64,000 nucleotides of DNA from Streptomyces maremycinicus (lineage in GTDB: Bacteria > Actinomycetota > Actinomycetes > Streptomycetales > Streptomycetaceae). Within the stretch, counting starts at the first letter, position 1, and each line of letters starts with the position of its first letter. Below are positions 8,675 through 16,476 of this stretch, one piece after another. The DNA is taken from NCBI RefSeq assembly GCF_001184025.1, contig NZ_BBYG01000016.1:186001-250000 (forward strand). Reading direction: 5' to 3'. The position numbers and the translations under genes were made by a program. The notes beneath the pieces are model-generated. The model had not been told where the DNA came from. It saw nothing but the letters and a program-made list of their open reading frames with translations, and did no database searches.

Positions 8675-9122
8675 GCGTACCCCTCGCCCATCGGTTAGTG
8701 CCTTCTACGACCAGCTCACCCGGAGCGGCGCACCGACCGCCCCGTAGTGAAGAACGAGCGTCCGTGCCCAGCGGCACGAACGACCCGCCCGAAAAAGCGA
8801 CAAAGCCATTCAGTGGCATTGTCCCGGCCGTAGTCGCGTCGCGACAGCTTGATCCGCGACGCCCCGCTGTGGACTGCGCCACGTTGCGCGCCCTCCGGTT
8901 CTGCCGTACCACACCCATCCCAAAAGGGATGCGTTTTCCGGACATTGACCGACGAAGTGCCGGGCGAACGGAAGCGGTACGACGATCGGCCAGCCTACCG
9001 CGCGCGGTACGACAACAGGATCACGGGGAGGGCGCGCCGGGTCACGGTCGGCAGTCGGAAAGGTCCTGCCCACCGCCCGTCCGGCACACGTCCCGCACTC
9101 GCCCTTCACCTGGCCGCCACGC
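8675..9122. other. Intergenic region between cobL and bluB-cobT
   Basis: About 450 bp on the way from cobL to the fusion gene (both minus). It contains a perfect 14-bp palindrome TACCGCGCGCGGTA (8996-9009), a GTCGCG-T-CGCGAC palindrome (8833-8845) and a small CATCCC-AAAA-GGGATG hairpin (8916-8931). GGTACGAC occurs twice around the first palindrome. These may be operators. I looked for a cobalamin riboswitch and did not find a convincing one. Confidence 0.4.
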
Positions 9123-10346
9123 TCAACGGGGCGATGCGCGCCGCACGATCTCCCCGGTGAGAAGGAACGCGACGCTCCGCTCCCGCTCCGTCCAGGCCCG
9201 GGTGTCGAGTTCGACGGACTGGACGAGGGAGCACTCGACGCGGTAGCCGTGCTCGGACAGGTCGCGGCCCACGAGTTCGGCGGCGTCACGGGTCCCGGCG
9301 TGCGTGACGATGCGCTGCGGGCGGCGGTCGGCGACGGCCAGCACCACGGCCGCTCCCCCGCCACCGACCCGTACGACGTCGGGTTCGGGCAGGTTCTCCA
9401 GGACGTGCGGGGCGATGCCGTGGACGATCTGGAGCTGGACGCCGTGCCGGCGCGCGGCGCTGTCGGTGCGGGCGCACGCGTCCAGCTCGCGGTCGACGGC
9501 GATGACGGCGGCGCCCGCCCGCGCAGCCTCGGTCGCGAAGGCGCCGCTGCCGCAGCCGATGTCCCAGACGAGGTCGCCGACGCGCGGGCCGAGGCGGGCG
9601 AGTTGGGCGGCGCGCAGCAGTTCCGCCTCGCCCTCGCCGAGCCCGCCGCCGTACACCTCGGCGGGCAGCGCCCAGCCGCGCGGTCCGGTGCCCGGGTCCC
9701 GGCCGGCGATCCAGCCGCTGTCCCCGGAGACGACCGGCCCGGTGGGACCGCCGATGACGATGACGACGTTGGGGTCGCGCCAGGTGTGGTCGGCGGCCTT
9801 GTCGGAGGTGACGACGCTGACCTGTTCGCGGGTGGTGCCGAGTTCCTCGCAGACGACGAACGTGCGGTGCACGCCCTCCATGAGCAGGCCCAGCTCGGCG
9901 GGACCGGCGCCCGGGGAGGTGAGGACGGCGACCTTGGTGTGGGCGCGGCAGACGTTCACGGCGCGGCGCAGGGTGCGCCGGTGGGCGACGACGACCTGGG
10001 CGTCGTCCCAGGGCATGCCGGCCCGGGCGAAGGCGGCGGCGACGGCGGAGACCGCCGGGACGACCTCGACCTCCAGGCCGAACTCGGGTGCGCGCAGGGT
10101 CCGTACGACGCCGAAGAAGCCCGGGTCGCCGTCGGCGAGGACGACCGCGGTGCCGCGGTGGGCCGCGATACGGCGGGCGGCGAGCGAGACACTGCCGAGC
10201 CGGACGCGTTCCGCCGAGGGCGGCACCTCGGGCAGCGTCAGGTGGTGGGGGGCGCCGGCCACCAGCGTGGCGGCACCGAGGGCGGAGCGGGCCGCGGCGG
10301 TCAGCGGCGAACCGTCCCATCCGATCACCGTGACGCGGTCGGCCAT
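9123..10346 (-). CDS. cobL: Precorrin-6Y C5,15-methyltransferase (decarboxylating), CbiE-CbiT fusion
   Basis: A 407-residue bifunctional corrin methyltransferase. Residues 1 to about 200 are CbiE (tetrapyrrole methylase fold: VTVIGWDGSPL, VLADGDPGFFGV, GMPWDDAQVVVAHRR) and about 215-407 are CbiT (class I SAM fold: LVWDIGCGSGAFATEAAR, then AVDRELDAC). Together they methylate C5 and C15 and decarboxylate the C12 side chain late in the corrin ring pathway. It is first in the minus-strand order cobL, bluB-cobT, cobA, methyltransferase. Other corrin genes are not in this window. Confidence 0.92.
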   Translation of the reverse strand: MADRVTVIGWDGSPLTAAARSALGAATLVAGAPHHLTLPEVPPSAERVRLGSVSLAARRIAAHRGTAVVLADGDPGFFGVVRTLRAPEFGLEVEVVPAVSAVAAAFARAGMPWDDAQVVVAHRRTLRRAVNVCRAHTKVAVLTSPGAGPAELGLLMEGVHRTFVVCEELGTTREQVSVVTSDKAADHTWRDPNVVIVIGGPTGPVVSGDSGWIAGRDPGTGPRGWALPAEVYGGGLGEGEAELLRAAQLARLGPRVGDLVWDIGCGSGAFATEAARAGAAVIAVDRELDACARTDSAARRHGVQLQIVHGIAPHVLENLPEPDVVRVGGGGAAVVLAVADRRPQRIVTHAGTRDAAELVGRDLSEHGYRVECSLVQSVELDTRAWTERERSVAFLLTGEIVRRASPR

Positions 10347-10442
10347 CGTCGTCAGTCTCCCCCGGGGTTCACGCAGGTAGCGGGCTCCGTGAGGGTACCT
10401 GGTCGGTGGGTCACGGCAACGGTGGTGGCACCGGCCCGGGGG

Positions 10443-11081
10443 TCAGTTCCAGTCGGTGTACGAGGTGAAGCCGCCGCTCTCCGCAAAGTGCTCCCCGGAA
10501 CCCTCCAGGTCCTCCGGGAGGAGGCTCCACACGATGTAGTCGGTGCGCACCTCGTTCCAGCTGCCGTCCTCGGCCCGGGCGCGCGCTATGCAGGCGCCCC
10601 GCAGCACACCCTCGCTGATGCAGCCGATCTTCTGCGCGACCTGCTGGGAGGCGGTGTTGTCGGCGGCCGTGCGCAGTTCGATGCGCTCGATCTTCTGGTC
10701 GCGGATCAGCCAGTGGGCGGTGGCCAGCGCCGCCTCGGAGGCGTAGCCCTCGCCGCGCGCCCAGGGCGCGATGATGTACGACAGTTCGGTGGAACGGACG
10801 TGCCAGTTGGTCTTGGCGAGCTGGATGACGCCGACCAGGCGCTGGGTGAGGAACTCGGTGACGGCGAGGTCGAGGCCGCGGCCCGCGGTGCGTTCGGCGG
10901 GCGCGTACTCGGTGATCCAGCGGCGGGCGGCGGCCTCGTCGTAGGGCTGGGGCACGGCGGTCCAGGCCGCCACCTGCTCGTCGTTCATCATGTCGGCCAG
11001 GGCGGGCACGTCGTCCTCGTCGAGGGGACGCAGCACCAACCGCTCCGTGCTGATGGAGATGGTGGGGAAGGTGCTCGTCAT
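10443..11081 (-). CDS. GNAT acetyltransferase (RimJ/RimL type)
   Basis: A 212-residue GNAT protein beginning with the typical RimJ/RimL opening ISTERLVLRPLDEDDVPAL. The acetyl-CoA loop lies near SYIIAPWARGEGYASEAA (about residues 108-125), and NTASQQVAQKIGCISEGVLR (about 146-165) is the usual end of the fold. Members acetylate N-termini of ribosomal proteins or small molecules; the substrate is unknown. It lies between the cobalamin genes and the methionine importer with no clear link. Confidence 0.87.
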   Translation of the reverse strand: MTSTFPTISISTERLVLRPLDEDDVPALADMMNDEQVAAWTAVPQPYDEAAARRWITEYAPAERTAGRGLDLAVTEFLTQRLVGVIQLAKTNWHVRSTELSYIIAPWARGEGYASEAALATAHWLIRDQKIERIELRTAADNTASQQVAQKIGCISEGVLRGACIARARAEDGSWNEVRTDYIVWSLLPEDLEGSGEHFAESGGFTSYTDWN

Positions 11082-11183
11082 GCGCCGCTCCGTAACCTTC
11101 GAAACTTCGGGGTGTGACCTGCCGACCCGTCAGGGTCCGCTGAACTGCCCAGCATGCAGCATGTGCGCCCGGAACCACACCAC

Positions 11184-11214
11184 GGGGTCCGCACCGGACG
11201 AAGGAGCGGACCCC
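11184..11214 (-). terminator. Hairpin terminator after metQ
   Basis: A 9-bp perfect stem (GGGGTCCGC and complement) with a 13-nt loop, about 40 bp beyond the metQ stop on the minus strand. Confidence 0.5.
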
Positions 11215-11250
11215 GGGAACGAGCGCCGGTCACCCGGCCCGTCGTGGCGG

Positions 11251-12078
11251 TCAGAACGAGGCGATGACGGAGCCGTCGTAGGTGTCCTGGATGAACTTCT
11301 TGACCTCGGGGGAGGTGAGGAGCTTCGCGAGCTTCTTCACCCGCGGGTCGTCCTCGTTGCCGTCCTTGACGGCGAGGAAGTTGCCGTACGGGTTGTCCGT
11401 GGCGGACTCCAGGACGAGGGCGTCCGACGCGGGCTTCAGGTCGGCCTCGATGGCGTAGTTGCCGTTGATGACGGCGGCGTCCACGTCGTCCAGGGAGCGC
11501 GGGGTCTGGGCCGCCTCCAGCTCCTTGAACTTGAGCTTCTTCGGGTTGGCGGTGATGTCCGCGGGGGTCGCCTCGTTGCCCACGCCCTCCTTGAGGGTGA
11601 TGAGCTTGTTCGCGGCGAGCAGCTTGAGGGCGCGGGCCTCGTTGACGCTGTCGTTGGGGACGGCGATCGTCGCGCCGCTCTTCAGGGCGTCGGCGCTCTT
11701 CACCTTGTGGGAGTAGAGGCCGAGCGGCTCCAGGTGCACCGTGACGACGGGCACGATGTGGGTGCCGTTCTTCTTGTTGAAGTCGTCGAGGTACGGCTGG
11801 TTCTGGAAGTAGTTCGCGTCGACCGAGCCGTCCTCCGTCGCCGTGTTCGGCGTGACGTAGTCGGTGAACTCCTTGACCTCCAGGTCGAGTCCGGCCTTCT
11901 TCGCCAGCTTGTCCTTGACGAAGTCGAGGATCTCGGCGTGCGGGGTCGGGCTCGCGGCGACGGTCAGCGGGCCGCTGGTGTCGGAGGCGGAGTCCTTGTC
12001 CGAGCCGCAGGCGGTGAGCCCCAGGGTGAGGGCGCCGACGGCGAGGACTGCGGTGGTGAACTTGGCGGTGTTACGCAC
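11251..12078 (-). CDS. metQ: Methionine-binding lipoprotein of ABC importer
   Basis: A 275-residue NlpA/MetQ-family substrate-binding lipoprotein. The signal peptide ends in the lipobox LTAC, so Cys24 would be lipidated and anchor it outside the membrane. Family signatures include VAASPTPHAEILDFVKDKL, DYVTPNTATEDGSVDANYFQ and VVTVHLEPLGLYSHKV. It should capture methionine (or related sulfur amino acids) and hand it to MetI. It is the last gene of a metN-metI-metQ operon. Confidence 0.92.
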   Translation of the reverse strand: MRNTAKFTTAVLAVGALTLGLTACGSDKDSASDTSGPLTVAASPTPHAEILDFVKDKLAKKAGLDLEVKEFTDYVTPNTATEDGSVDANYFQNQPYLDDFNKKNGTHIVPVVTVHLEPLGLYSHKVKSADALKSGATIAVPNDSVNEARALKLLAANKLITLKEGVGNEATPADITANPKKLKFKELEAAQTPRSLDDVDAAVINGNYAIEADLKPASDALVLESATDNPYGNFLAVKDGNEDDPRVKKLAKLLTSPEVKKFIQDTYDGSVIASF

Positions 12079-12154
12079 GAAAAGTGCCTTTCCTGAGGGT
12101 GTCGCGACCCGCGTGGGGTGTGCGGGGGATCTGTGGGTGCGGCCTGGGACGGGT

Positions 12155-12892
12155 TCAGGCGGCCTTGCCGACGTCCGGGGCGGCCGGCTCCTTGGCCTTC
12201 AGCAGACGGAGCCTCGGCGCGGGACCGGAGCTGCCGCCGCGGCGGTGCAGGGAGCGGGCCGCGTAGTCGCCGGCGAACTGGATGAGCGAGATGACGACGG
12301 CGAGGATCGCCACCGTGATCCACATCAGTTCGGTCTCGAAGCGCTGGTAGCCGTAGCGGATGGCGATGTCGCCGAGACCTCCGGCTCCGACCGTGCCGGC
12401 CATGGCGGAATAGCCGATGAGGGCGACGATCGTGGTCGTGGTGCTCGCGAGGATCGAGGGCAGTGACTCCGGCACGAGGACCTTGCGCACGATGGTCCAG
12501 GTGTTGCCGCCCATCGCCTGAACGGCCTCGACGAGTCCGCCGTCCACCTCGCGGACGGCCGTCTCGACCAGGCGCGCGAAGAACGGGATGGCGCCGATGG
12601 CGAGCGGCACGATCGCGGCCTCGCGGCCGATGGTCGTCCCGGTGATGGTGCGGGTGAAGTTCATCAGCGCGACCATCAGGATGATGAACGGCAGCGAGCG
12701 GGCGATGTTCACGATCTGCCCGATGACCTTGTTGGCGGCCAGGTTCTGGAGCAGGCCGCCCCGGTCGGTCAGGACCAGCAGGACGCCGAGCGGGAGGCCG
12801 CCGACGACGGCGATGAGCGTGGACCAGCCGACCATGTAGAGGGTGTCCCAACACGCCTGGGACAGCAGCGGCTGCATCTCGGACCAGGTCAC
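12155..12892 (-). CDS. metI: Methionine ABC transporter permease
   Basis: A 245-residue MetI-type permease with about five transmembrane helices. The EAA loop that docks on the ATPase is EAVQAMGGNTWTIVRKVL (about residues 122-139). Other family stretches are NIARSLPFIILMVAL and SAMAGTVGAGGLGDIAIRYG. The ATG overlaps the metN stop by four bases, so translation is coupled. The C-terminus carries about 30 charged residues beyond the last helix. Confidence 0.93.
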   Translation of the reverse strand: MTWSEMQPLLSQACWDTLYMVGWSTLIAVVGGLPLGVLLVLTDRGGLLQNLAANKVIGQIVNIARSLPFIILMVALMNFTRTITGTTIGREAAIVPLAIGAIPFFARLVETAVREVDGGLVEAVQAMGGNTWTIVRKVLVPESLPSILASTTTTIVALIGYSAMAGTVGAGGLGDIAIRYGYQRFETELMWITVAILAVVISLIQFAGDYAARSLHRRGGSSGPAPRLRLLKAKEPAAPDVGKAA

Positions 12893-13959
12893 TTGGCACC
12901 ATCCTTCAGCAGCACGGACTCCTGGGCCGTGTCGGCCGCGGTGGCCGTGTCGGCCGTGTGGTCGACGATGTCGATCTGGAGGCCCTGTTCGCGCAGGAAG
13001 CCGACCGGCACGACGTTGTCCTCGTAGCGGCCGGGCAGCTCGATGCGCATGCGGCCGACCTGGAGCCCGCCGACGGTGTCGATGGCGGCGCCGAGGATCG
13101 AGATGTCGATGTTGTACGTGCGCGACAACTGGGAGATGACGGGCCGGGTGGCGGCCTCCCCGAGGAAGGTGACGTCGACGACGGTGCGGTCCTCGCCGGT
13201 GGCGTCGCCGCCGACCGGGAAGAGCGCGCCGGCCAGCTCGGAGCCCGGCGTCGCGAGCAGCTCGCCGACCGTGCCGGACTCGACGACCCGGCCGTTCTCC
13301 ATCAGCGCGGCGGAGTCGCAGATCGACTTCACCACGTCCATCTCGTGCGTGATGAGCAGGACGGTCAGGCCCAGCTGGCGGTTCAGGTCGCGCAGCAGCT
13401 GGAGGATGGAGCGGGTGGTCTCCGGGTCGAGCGCGCTGGTGGCCTCGTCGGAGAGCAGCACCTTGGGGTCGCCCGCGAGCGCGCGGGCGATGCCGACGCG
13501 CTGCTTCTGACCGCCGGAGAGCTGGGCCGGGAAGGACTTCGCCTTGTCGGCGAGACCGACGAGGTCGAGCAGCTCCAGCGCCTTGCGGGACCGTTCCCGT
13601 CCCGAGACGCCGAGGATCTCCAGGGGCAGTTCGACGTTGTCCTGCACGGTCCGCGAGGACAGCAGGTTGAAGTGCTGGAAGACCATGCCGATCCGGCTGC
13701 GCGCCTGTCGCAGCTCCTTGCCGGCCCGGGGTCCGCGCCCGGCGAGCGCGGTGAGGTCCTGTCCGGCGACGGTGACCGTGCCGGCGGTGGGACGCTCCAG
13801 GAGGTTGATGCAGCGGATGAGCGAGGACTTGCCGGCGCCGGACTGGCCGATGACGCCGTACACCTCGCCTTCGCGGACGTGGAGATCGACGCCGTCGAGG
13901 GCGGTGACCTCACGGCCGCGCGAGCGGTAGACCTTGGTCAGGCCCGTGGTGGTGATCAC
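12889..13959 (-). CDS. metN: Methionine ABC transporter ATP-binding protein
   Basis: A 356-residue ABC ATPase with Walker A GQSGAGKSS, signature LSGGQKQRVGIARAL, Walker B VLLSDEATSALD and switch His in LLITHEMDVV. Residues about 265-340 form the C-terminal NIL domain (TRPVISQLSRTYNIDISIL), which in MetN proteins binds methionine and shuts transport down when the cell is replete. Start: GTG 13959 (ITTTGLTKVYRS) has GGAAC about 5 nt upstream; GTG 13974 is the alternative. It is the first structural gene behind the leader at 13960-14296. Confidence 0.93.
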   Translation of the reverse strand: MITTTGLTKVYRSRGREVTALDGVDLHVREGEVYGVIGQSGAGKSSLIRCINLLERPTAGTVTVAGQDLTALAGRGPRAGKELRQARSRIGMVFQHFNLLSSRTVQDNVELPLEILGVSGRERSRKALELLDLVGLADKAKSFPAQLSGGQKQRVGIARALAGDPKVLLSDEATSALDPETTRSILQLLRDLNRQLGLTVLLITHEMDVVKSICDSAALMENGRVVESGTVGELLATPGSELAGALFPVGGDATGEDRTVVDVTFLGEAATRPVISQLSRTYNIDISILGAAIDTVGGLQVGRMRIELPGRYEDNVVPVGFLREQGLQIDIVDHTADTATAADTAQESVLLKDGAK

Positions 13960-14174
13960 GTGGAGTTCCGTCACTGTCGAGTGCGCGGGCGTGGGTGTGC
14001 CCGGGCGCACGGGTGCAGGCTGTCAGGGACGCGACACGGCTCTCGCTGTGGCGGGGAACCGGGGAGAAACATGTGCGCGGGGCGCGGCTACGTCCTGTAC
14101 GGCGGAATTGCGGCGCACGGACATGCCACGGCGTCTCGCTTCGGGGCGCGAGCTCGGGGTGGTGCGGGGGCCCT
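13960..14174 (-). promoter_or_regulatory. Putative attenuator region between leader peptide and metN
   Basis: A 215-nt untranslated stretch between the leader stop codon and metN. Just upstream of the metN ribosome binding site (13981-14010) is a strong hairpin: GTGCG, bulge CC, CGGGC, 8-nt loop, then GCCCG CGCAC. A smaller CTCGC/GCGAG hairpin lies closer to the leader stop. Such elements could switch with ribosome position on the leader. There is no U-tract, so control may be of translation or Rho-type termination. Folding alternatives were judged by eye only. Confidence 0.5.
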
Positions 14175-14261
14175 CTAGAAGGCGCACATTCGACACATAC
14201 AGCGAGCACCGGGCGTCATGGTCGCCTCGGTCGCAAGGGTGCGGCTGCTCGTCGTGGTCAT
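14175..14261 (-). CDS. Cys/Met-ending leader peptide upstream of metNIQ
   Basis: A 28-codon reading frame whose last ten residues are ARCMCRMCAF, read from CGC TGT ATG TGT CGA ATG TGC GCC TTC then TAG. It ends with three Cys and two Met codons around a rare CGA, and two of the Cys codons are the uncommon TGT. Its ATG lies 7 nt downstream of a -10-like TTTACT, so the mRNA is probably leaderless. The placement in front of a sulfur amino acid importer, the clustering of Cys/Met codons at the very end, and the hairpins that follow fit a regulatory peptide sensed by ribosome stalling. Leaderless Cys-rich leader peptides are known in mycobacteria; I do not know this one as described. Confidence 0.7.
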   Translation of the reverse strand: MTTTSSRTLATEATMTPGARCMCRMCAF

Positions 14262-14268
14262 GAGCATC

Positions 14269-14296
14269 AGTAAAGCAGACGTACGGTCCTGACCAA
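14269..14296 (-). promoter_or_regulatory. Promoter of the metNIQ leader transcript
   Basis: On the minus strand: TTGGTC, 16-nt spacer, TTTACT, then 7 nt to the leader ATG. The -10 is imperfect but the spacing suits a leaderless vegetative promoter. Confidence 0.5.
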
Positions 14297-14405
14297 GACC
14301 CCCCTGTCCGCATGCCGGACACCCGTGGACGGTCCGCGGGACCACTTCGGCCGTGTCCGGCGACCTCCGCCGCCCCTCCCCTGGCCAGCACCGGCAAGGC
14401 CGACC

Positions 14406-14434
14406 GGCCCGTCGTCGGACGCCGACGACGGGCC
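14406..14434. terminator. Strong hairpin in the divergent met/membrane-protein intergenic region
   Basis: A perfect 13-bp stem (GGCCCGTCGTCGG and complement) with a 3-nt loop. It lies between the met leader promoter and the divergent gene at 14584, and may insulate the two or be a binding site. The rest of 14297-14583 is extremely GC-rich with no other clear feature. Confidence 0.4.
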
Positions 14435-14583
14435 TGCGCGCCCGGTCGGCTGTGGCCAACGCCACGGCCGCCGGACGGCCGGGGCGGACGGCGCCCGCCC
14501 CGGCCCGGACCCGGCGCCGGGGCGGGCGGCCGGGGCCCGGGGCCGATCGCGGGACGCCTGATACGCCGTAATAAGGTCACTGC

Positions 14584-14943
14584 ATGCTTGATGCCCTGAC
14601 GCTGGTGACCGGCGTCGCCGCGTTGCTGCTCGCCGCCTGGTGCGGCTGGGCCGCCTACCGTGACCAGCCGACGAAGGACTGGCATTTCATCGGGATGGCC
14701 GTGGTCTCCCTGCTGGCCGTGATCCAGCTGGTGGTCGGCGTCGTCCAGCTGGCGCGGGGCGAGAAGCCGGAGCAGGGGACGACGATCTTCGTGGCCTACC
14801 TGCTCGGCGCGGTCGCGTGCGTTCCGGCCGTGGCCTTCATGTCGCTGTCCGAGCGGACCCGCTGGGGTTCGGTGACGGCCGCCGCGGGCGGTGTGGTGCT
14901 CGCCGTGCTCGAGGTGCGACTGTATGACATCTGGGGAGGCTGA
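14584..14943 (+). CDS. Small integral membrane protein
   Basis: A 119-residue protein with about four transmembrane helices (ALTLVTGVAALLLAAWCGW, FIGMAVVSLLAVIQLVVGVV, TIFVAYLLGAVACVPAVAF, VTAAAGGVVLAVLEVRL). No domain is recognised. A TAAGGT -10 box 6 nt before ATG 14584 suggests a leaderless mRNA. The next gene starts 2 nt after its stop and is also a membrane protein, so the two probably form a pair. Confidence 0.8.
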   Translation: MLDALTLVTGVAALLLAAWCGWAAYRDQPTKDWHFIGMAVVSLLAVIQLVVGVVQLARGEKPEQGTTIFVAYLLGAVACVPAVAFMSLSERTRWGSVTAAAGGVVLAVLEVRLYDIWGG

Positions 14944-14944
14944 G

Positions 14945-15370
14945 ATGACGACGGTGGACGACAAGCCGGAACGGCTGATCAGCGGGCCCGGGATGCTCCT
15001 GGTGTGGTTCTACGGCGTGATGGTGGTCGGGGCGGTCTCGCGGTCGGCGTACCAGATCGCGACCGAGTTCGACCGGGCGCCGCTGGCGTACACGCTGTCG
15101 GCGGTGGCGGGCGTGGTCTACGGATTCATCACGTACTCGCTGGTGCGGGGCGGCGAGACCGCCCGCAGGGCGGCGCAGGTGTGCTGCGCCGCCGAGCTGG
15201 CGGGGGTGCTGATCGTCGGCACCTGGACCCTGGTCGAGCCGTCGGCCTTCCCGGACTCGACGGTGTGGTCGCAGTACGGGATGGGGTACGTGTTCATCCC
15301 CGTACTGCTGCCGCTGTCCGCCCTGTACTGGCTGCGGAAGTCCCGGACGGCCGCGGCCGCTACGCGGTAG
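14945..15370 (+). CDS. Small integral membrane protein
   Basis: A 141-residue protein with about four predicted helices (GMLLVWFYGVMVVGAVSRSA, LAYTLSAVAGVVYGFITYSL, VCCAAELAGVLIVGTWTLV, YVFIPVLLPLSALYWL) and a short charged N-terminus. Function is unknown. ATG 14945 is one base past the TGA of the previous gene, with GGGGAGG just upstream. The last 11 bp overlap the 3' end of the convergent acetyltransferase gene. Confidence 0.8.
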   Translation: MTTVDDKPERLISGPGMLLVWFYGVMVVGAVSRSAYQIATEFDRAPLAYTLSAVAGVVYGFITYSLVRGGETARRAAQVCCAAELAGVLIVGTWTLVEPSAFPDSTVWSQYGMGYVFIPVLLPLSALYWLRKSRTAAAATR

Positions 15371-15857
15371 CCGCGTACTCCCCCGCCTGCTTCTCCAGGA
15401 CGATCATGGGTACGCCGTCCGTGCCCTGCGAGGTGCCGACCGTCTCGTAGCCGACCCGGCGGTACAGGCGCAGGTTGCCCTCGCTGCGGTGGCCGGTGAA
15501 AAGACGGAACTTCTTGGCGCCGCGCTCCGCGGCCAGCGCCGCCTCGGCCGCCCGCAGCAGCCGCGCGCCGATGCCGTGGCCCTGGAGGCGCGGGTGGACG
15601 CACAGCTTGCCGATGGCGGCGGCGCCGTCCTCGGTGAGGCTGCCTCGTACGGAGCCGACCACCTCGTCGCCCAGCCGGGCCACGAAGACGCAGTCGGCGG
15701 CGAGTTCCTGCCGGACCGAGTCGAGGCTCTGGACGAGCGGGGCGATGCGGTAGTTGGCGTACAACGCGGCTTCGCTCTGGAAGCACAGGTACTGCAATCT
15801 GAAGATCTGCTCGGCATCCTGCTCGGTCGCCACCGAGATGGTCACGCTCATGCCCAT
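15360..15857 (-). CDS. GNAT acetyltransferase
   Basis: A 165-residue GNAT-fold protein. The acetyl-CoA binding motif A is KLCVHPRLQGHGIGARLL (about residues 82-99), followed by the usual NLRLYRRVGYETVG near the end. The substrate is unknown. ATG 15857 was chosen because GAGGGG lies about 9 nt before it; the internal ATG 15851 and an upstream GTG 15878 are alternatives. Confidence 0.85.
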   Translation of the reverse strand: MGMSVTISVATEQDAEQIFRLQYLCFQSEAALYANYRIAPLVQSLDSVRQELAADCVFVARLGDEVVGSVRGSLTEDGAAAIGKLCVHPRLQGHGIGARLLRAAEAALAAERGAKKFRLFTGHRSEGNLRLYRRVGYETVGTSQGTDGVPMIVLEKQAGEYAATA

Positions 15858-15902
15858 GTGCGCACGCCCCTCGCTCACCTGATCGCCTGTGGTCCTTCAC
15901 TC

Positions 15903-16409
15903 CTATCCCCGCGCTTCGCGGGCCGCAACCTCCGGCGTCAGCAAACGACGCAGACATCCCAGACATCTGGAACGTTCCGGTCCGAGACTGCCCTGTGAGA
16001 TACCCAACTCCCCCGCGATCTCCCGGTAGGTGAGGTCCTGCGGCGAGAGCAGCGCCTGGAGGAGACGGGTGCAGCGGCCGGGCAGCCGGTGCACGGCCTC
16101 GCGCAGGGCGCGGTGCCGGGCGGCGGTGAGCGCGAGCTGCTCGGGGCCGCGGTCGAGGTCCTCGGCCGGGTCGCTCTCGTAAGGCTGCTCGCGGCGGGTC
16201 GTACGGCGGGCGCGGCGGACCTCGGCGCGGACGGCCCGGCGCAGCCAGCCCTGGGGGTCGGAGGGCGGGCCGTCGGTGGCGAGGTGCTCCAGCAGGCGGA
16301 GCCAGACCGCCTGTTCCAGGTCGCCGGGTTCGGTCCCGGTGGCATGGGCCTCGGCGGAGGCCTCCGCGCTGAGGAGCGGGTGCAGGGTGGTGAGCAGGTC
16401 GGGCGTCAT
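15903..16409 (-). CDS. Sigma-70-like regulatory protein
   Basis: A 168-residue protein with the outline of a small sigma factor. Residues about 20-70 resemble region 2 (DLEQAVWLRLLEHLA, then PQGWLRRAVRAEVRRARR) and residues about 100-150 are a region-4 helix-turn-helix (HRLPGRCTRLLQALL, LTYREIAGELGISQGSLG, then RSRCLGCLRRLL). Region 2 is short and divergent, so it may be a weak or specialised sigma factor. ATG 16409 begins MTPDLLTTL; an in-frame GTG lies 9 nt upstream. No anti-sigma gene is adjacent. Confidence 0.75.
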   Translation of the reverse strand: MTPDLLTTLHPLLSAEASAEAHATGTEPGDLEQAVWLRLLEHLATDGPPSDPQGWLRRAVRAEVRRARRTTRREQPYESDPAEDLDRGPEQLALTAARHRALREAVHRLPGRCTRLLQALLSPQDLTYREIAGELGISQGSLGPERSRCLGCLRRLLTPEVAAREARG

Positions 16410-16423
16410 GTGCCACACGATGC

Positions 16424-16455
16424 GGCCGCCCGGGCGGCTGGTTGCCCGGGCGGCC
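16424..16455 (-). terminator. Hairpin terminator after the glpQ-like gene
   Basis: A perfect 12-bp stem (GGCCGCCCGGGC and complement) with an 8-nt loop, about 20 bp past the phosphodiesterase stop codon on the minus strand and just before the sigma-like gene. Confidence 0.6.
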
Positions 16456-16476
16456 GACTGTCACTCCAACGGGGAG

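Noticed and set aside
8811-8817. Possible cobalamin riboswitch in front of bluB-cobT (GCCACTG on the minus strand)
   Set aside because: Only this 7-mer and a distant GGTGAA are present; the other conserved blocks and the stem pairing of the B12 riboswitch could not be found by eye.
14023-14124. Second small frame (33 codons, starting SVRRNSAVQ) in the metN leader
   Set aside because: It has no ribosome binding site and lies inside the putative attenuator stems. It was left out pending conservation data.
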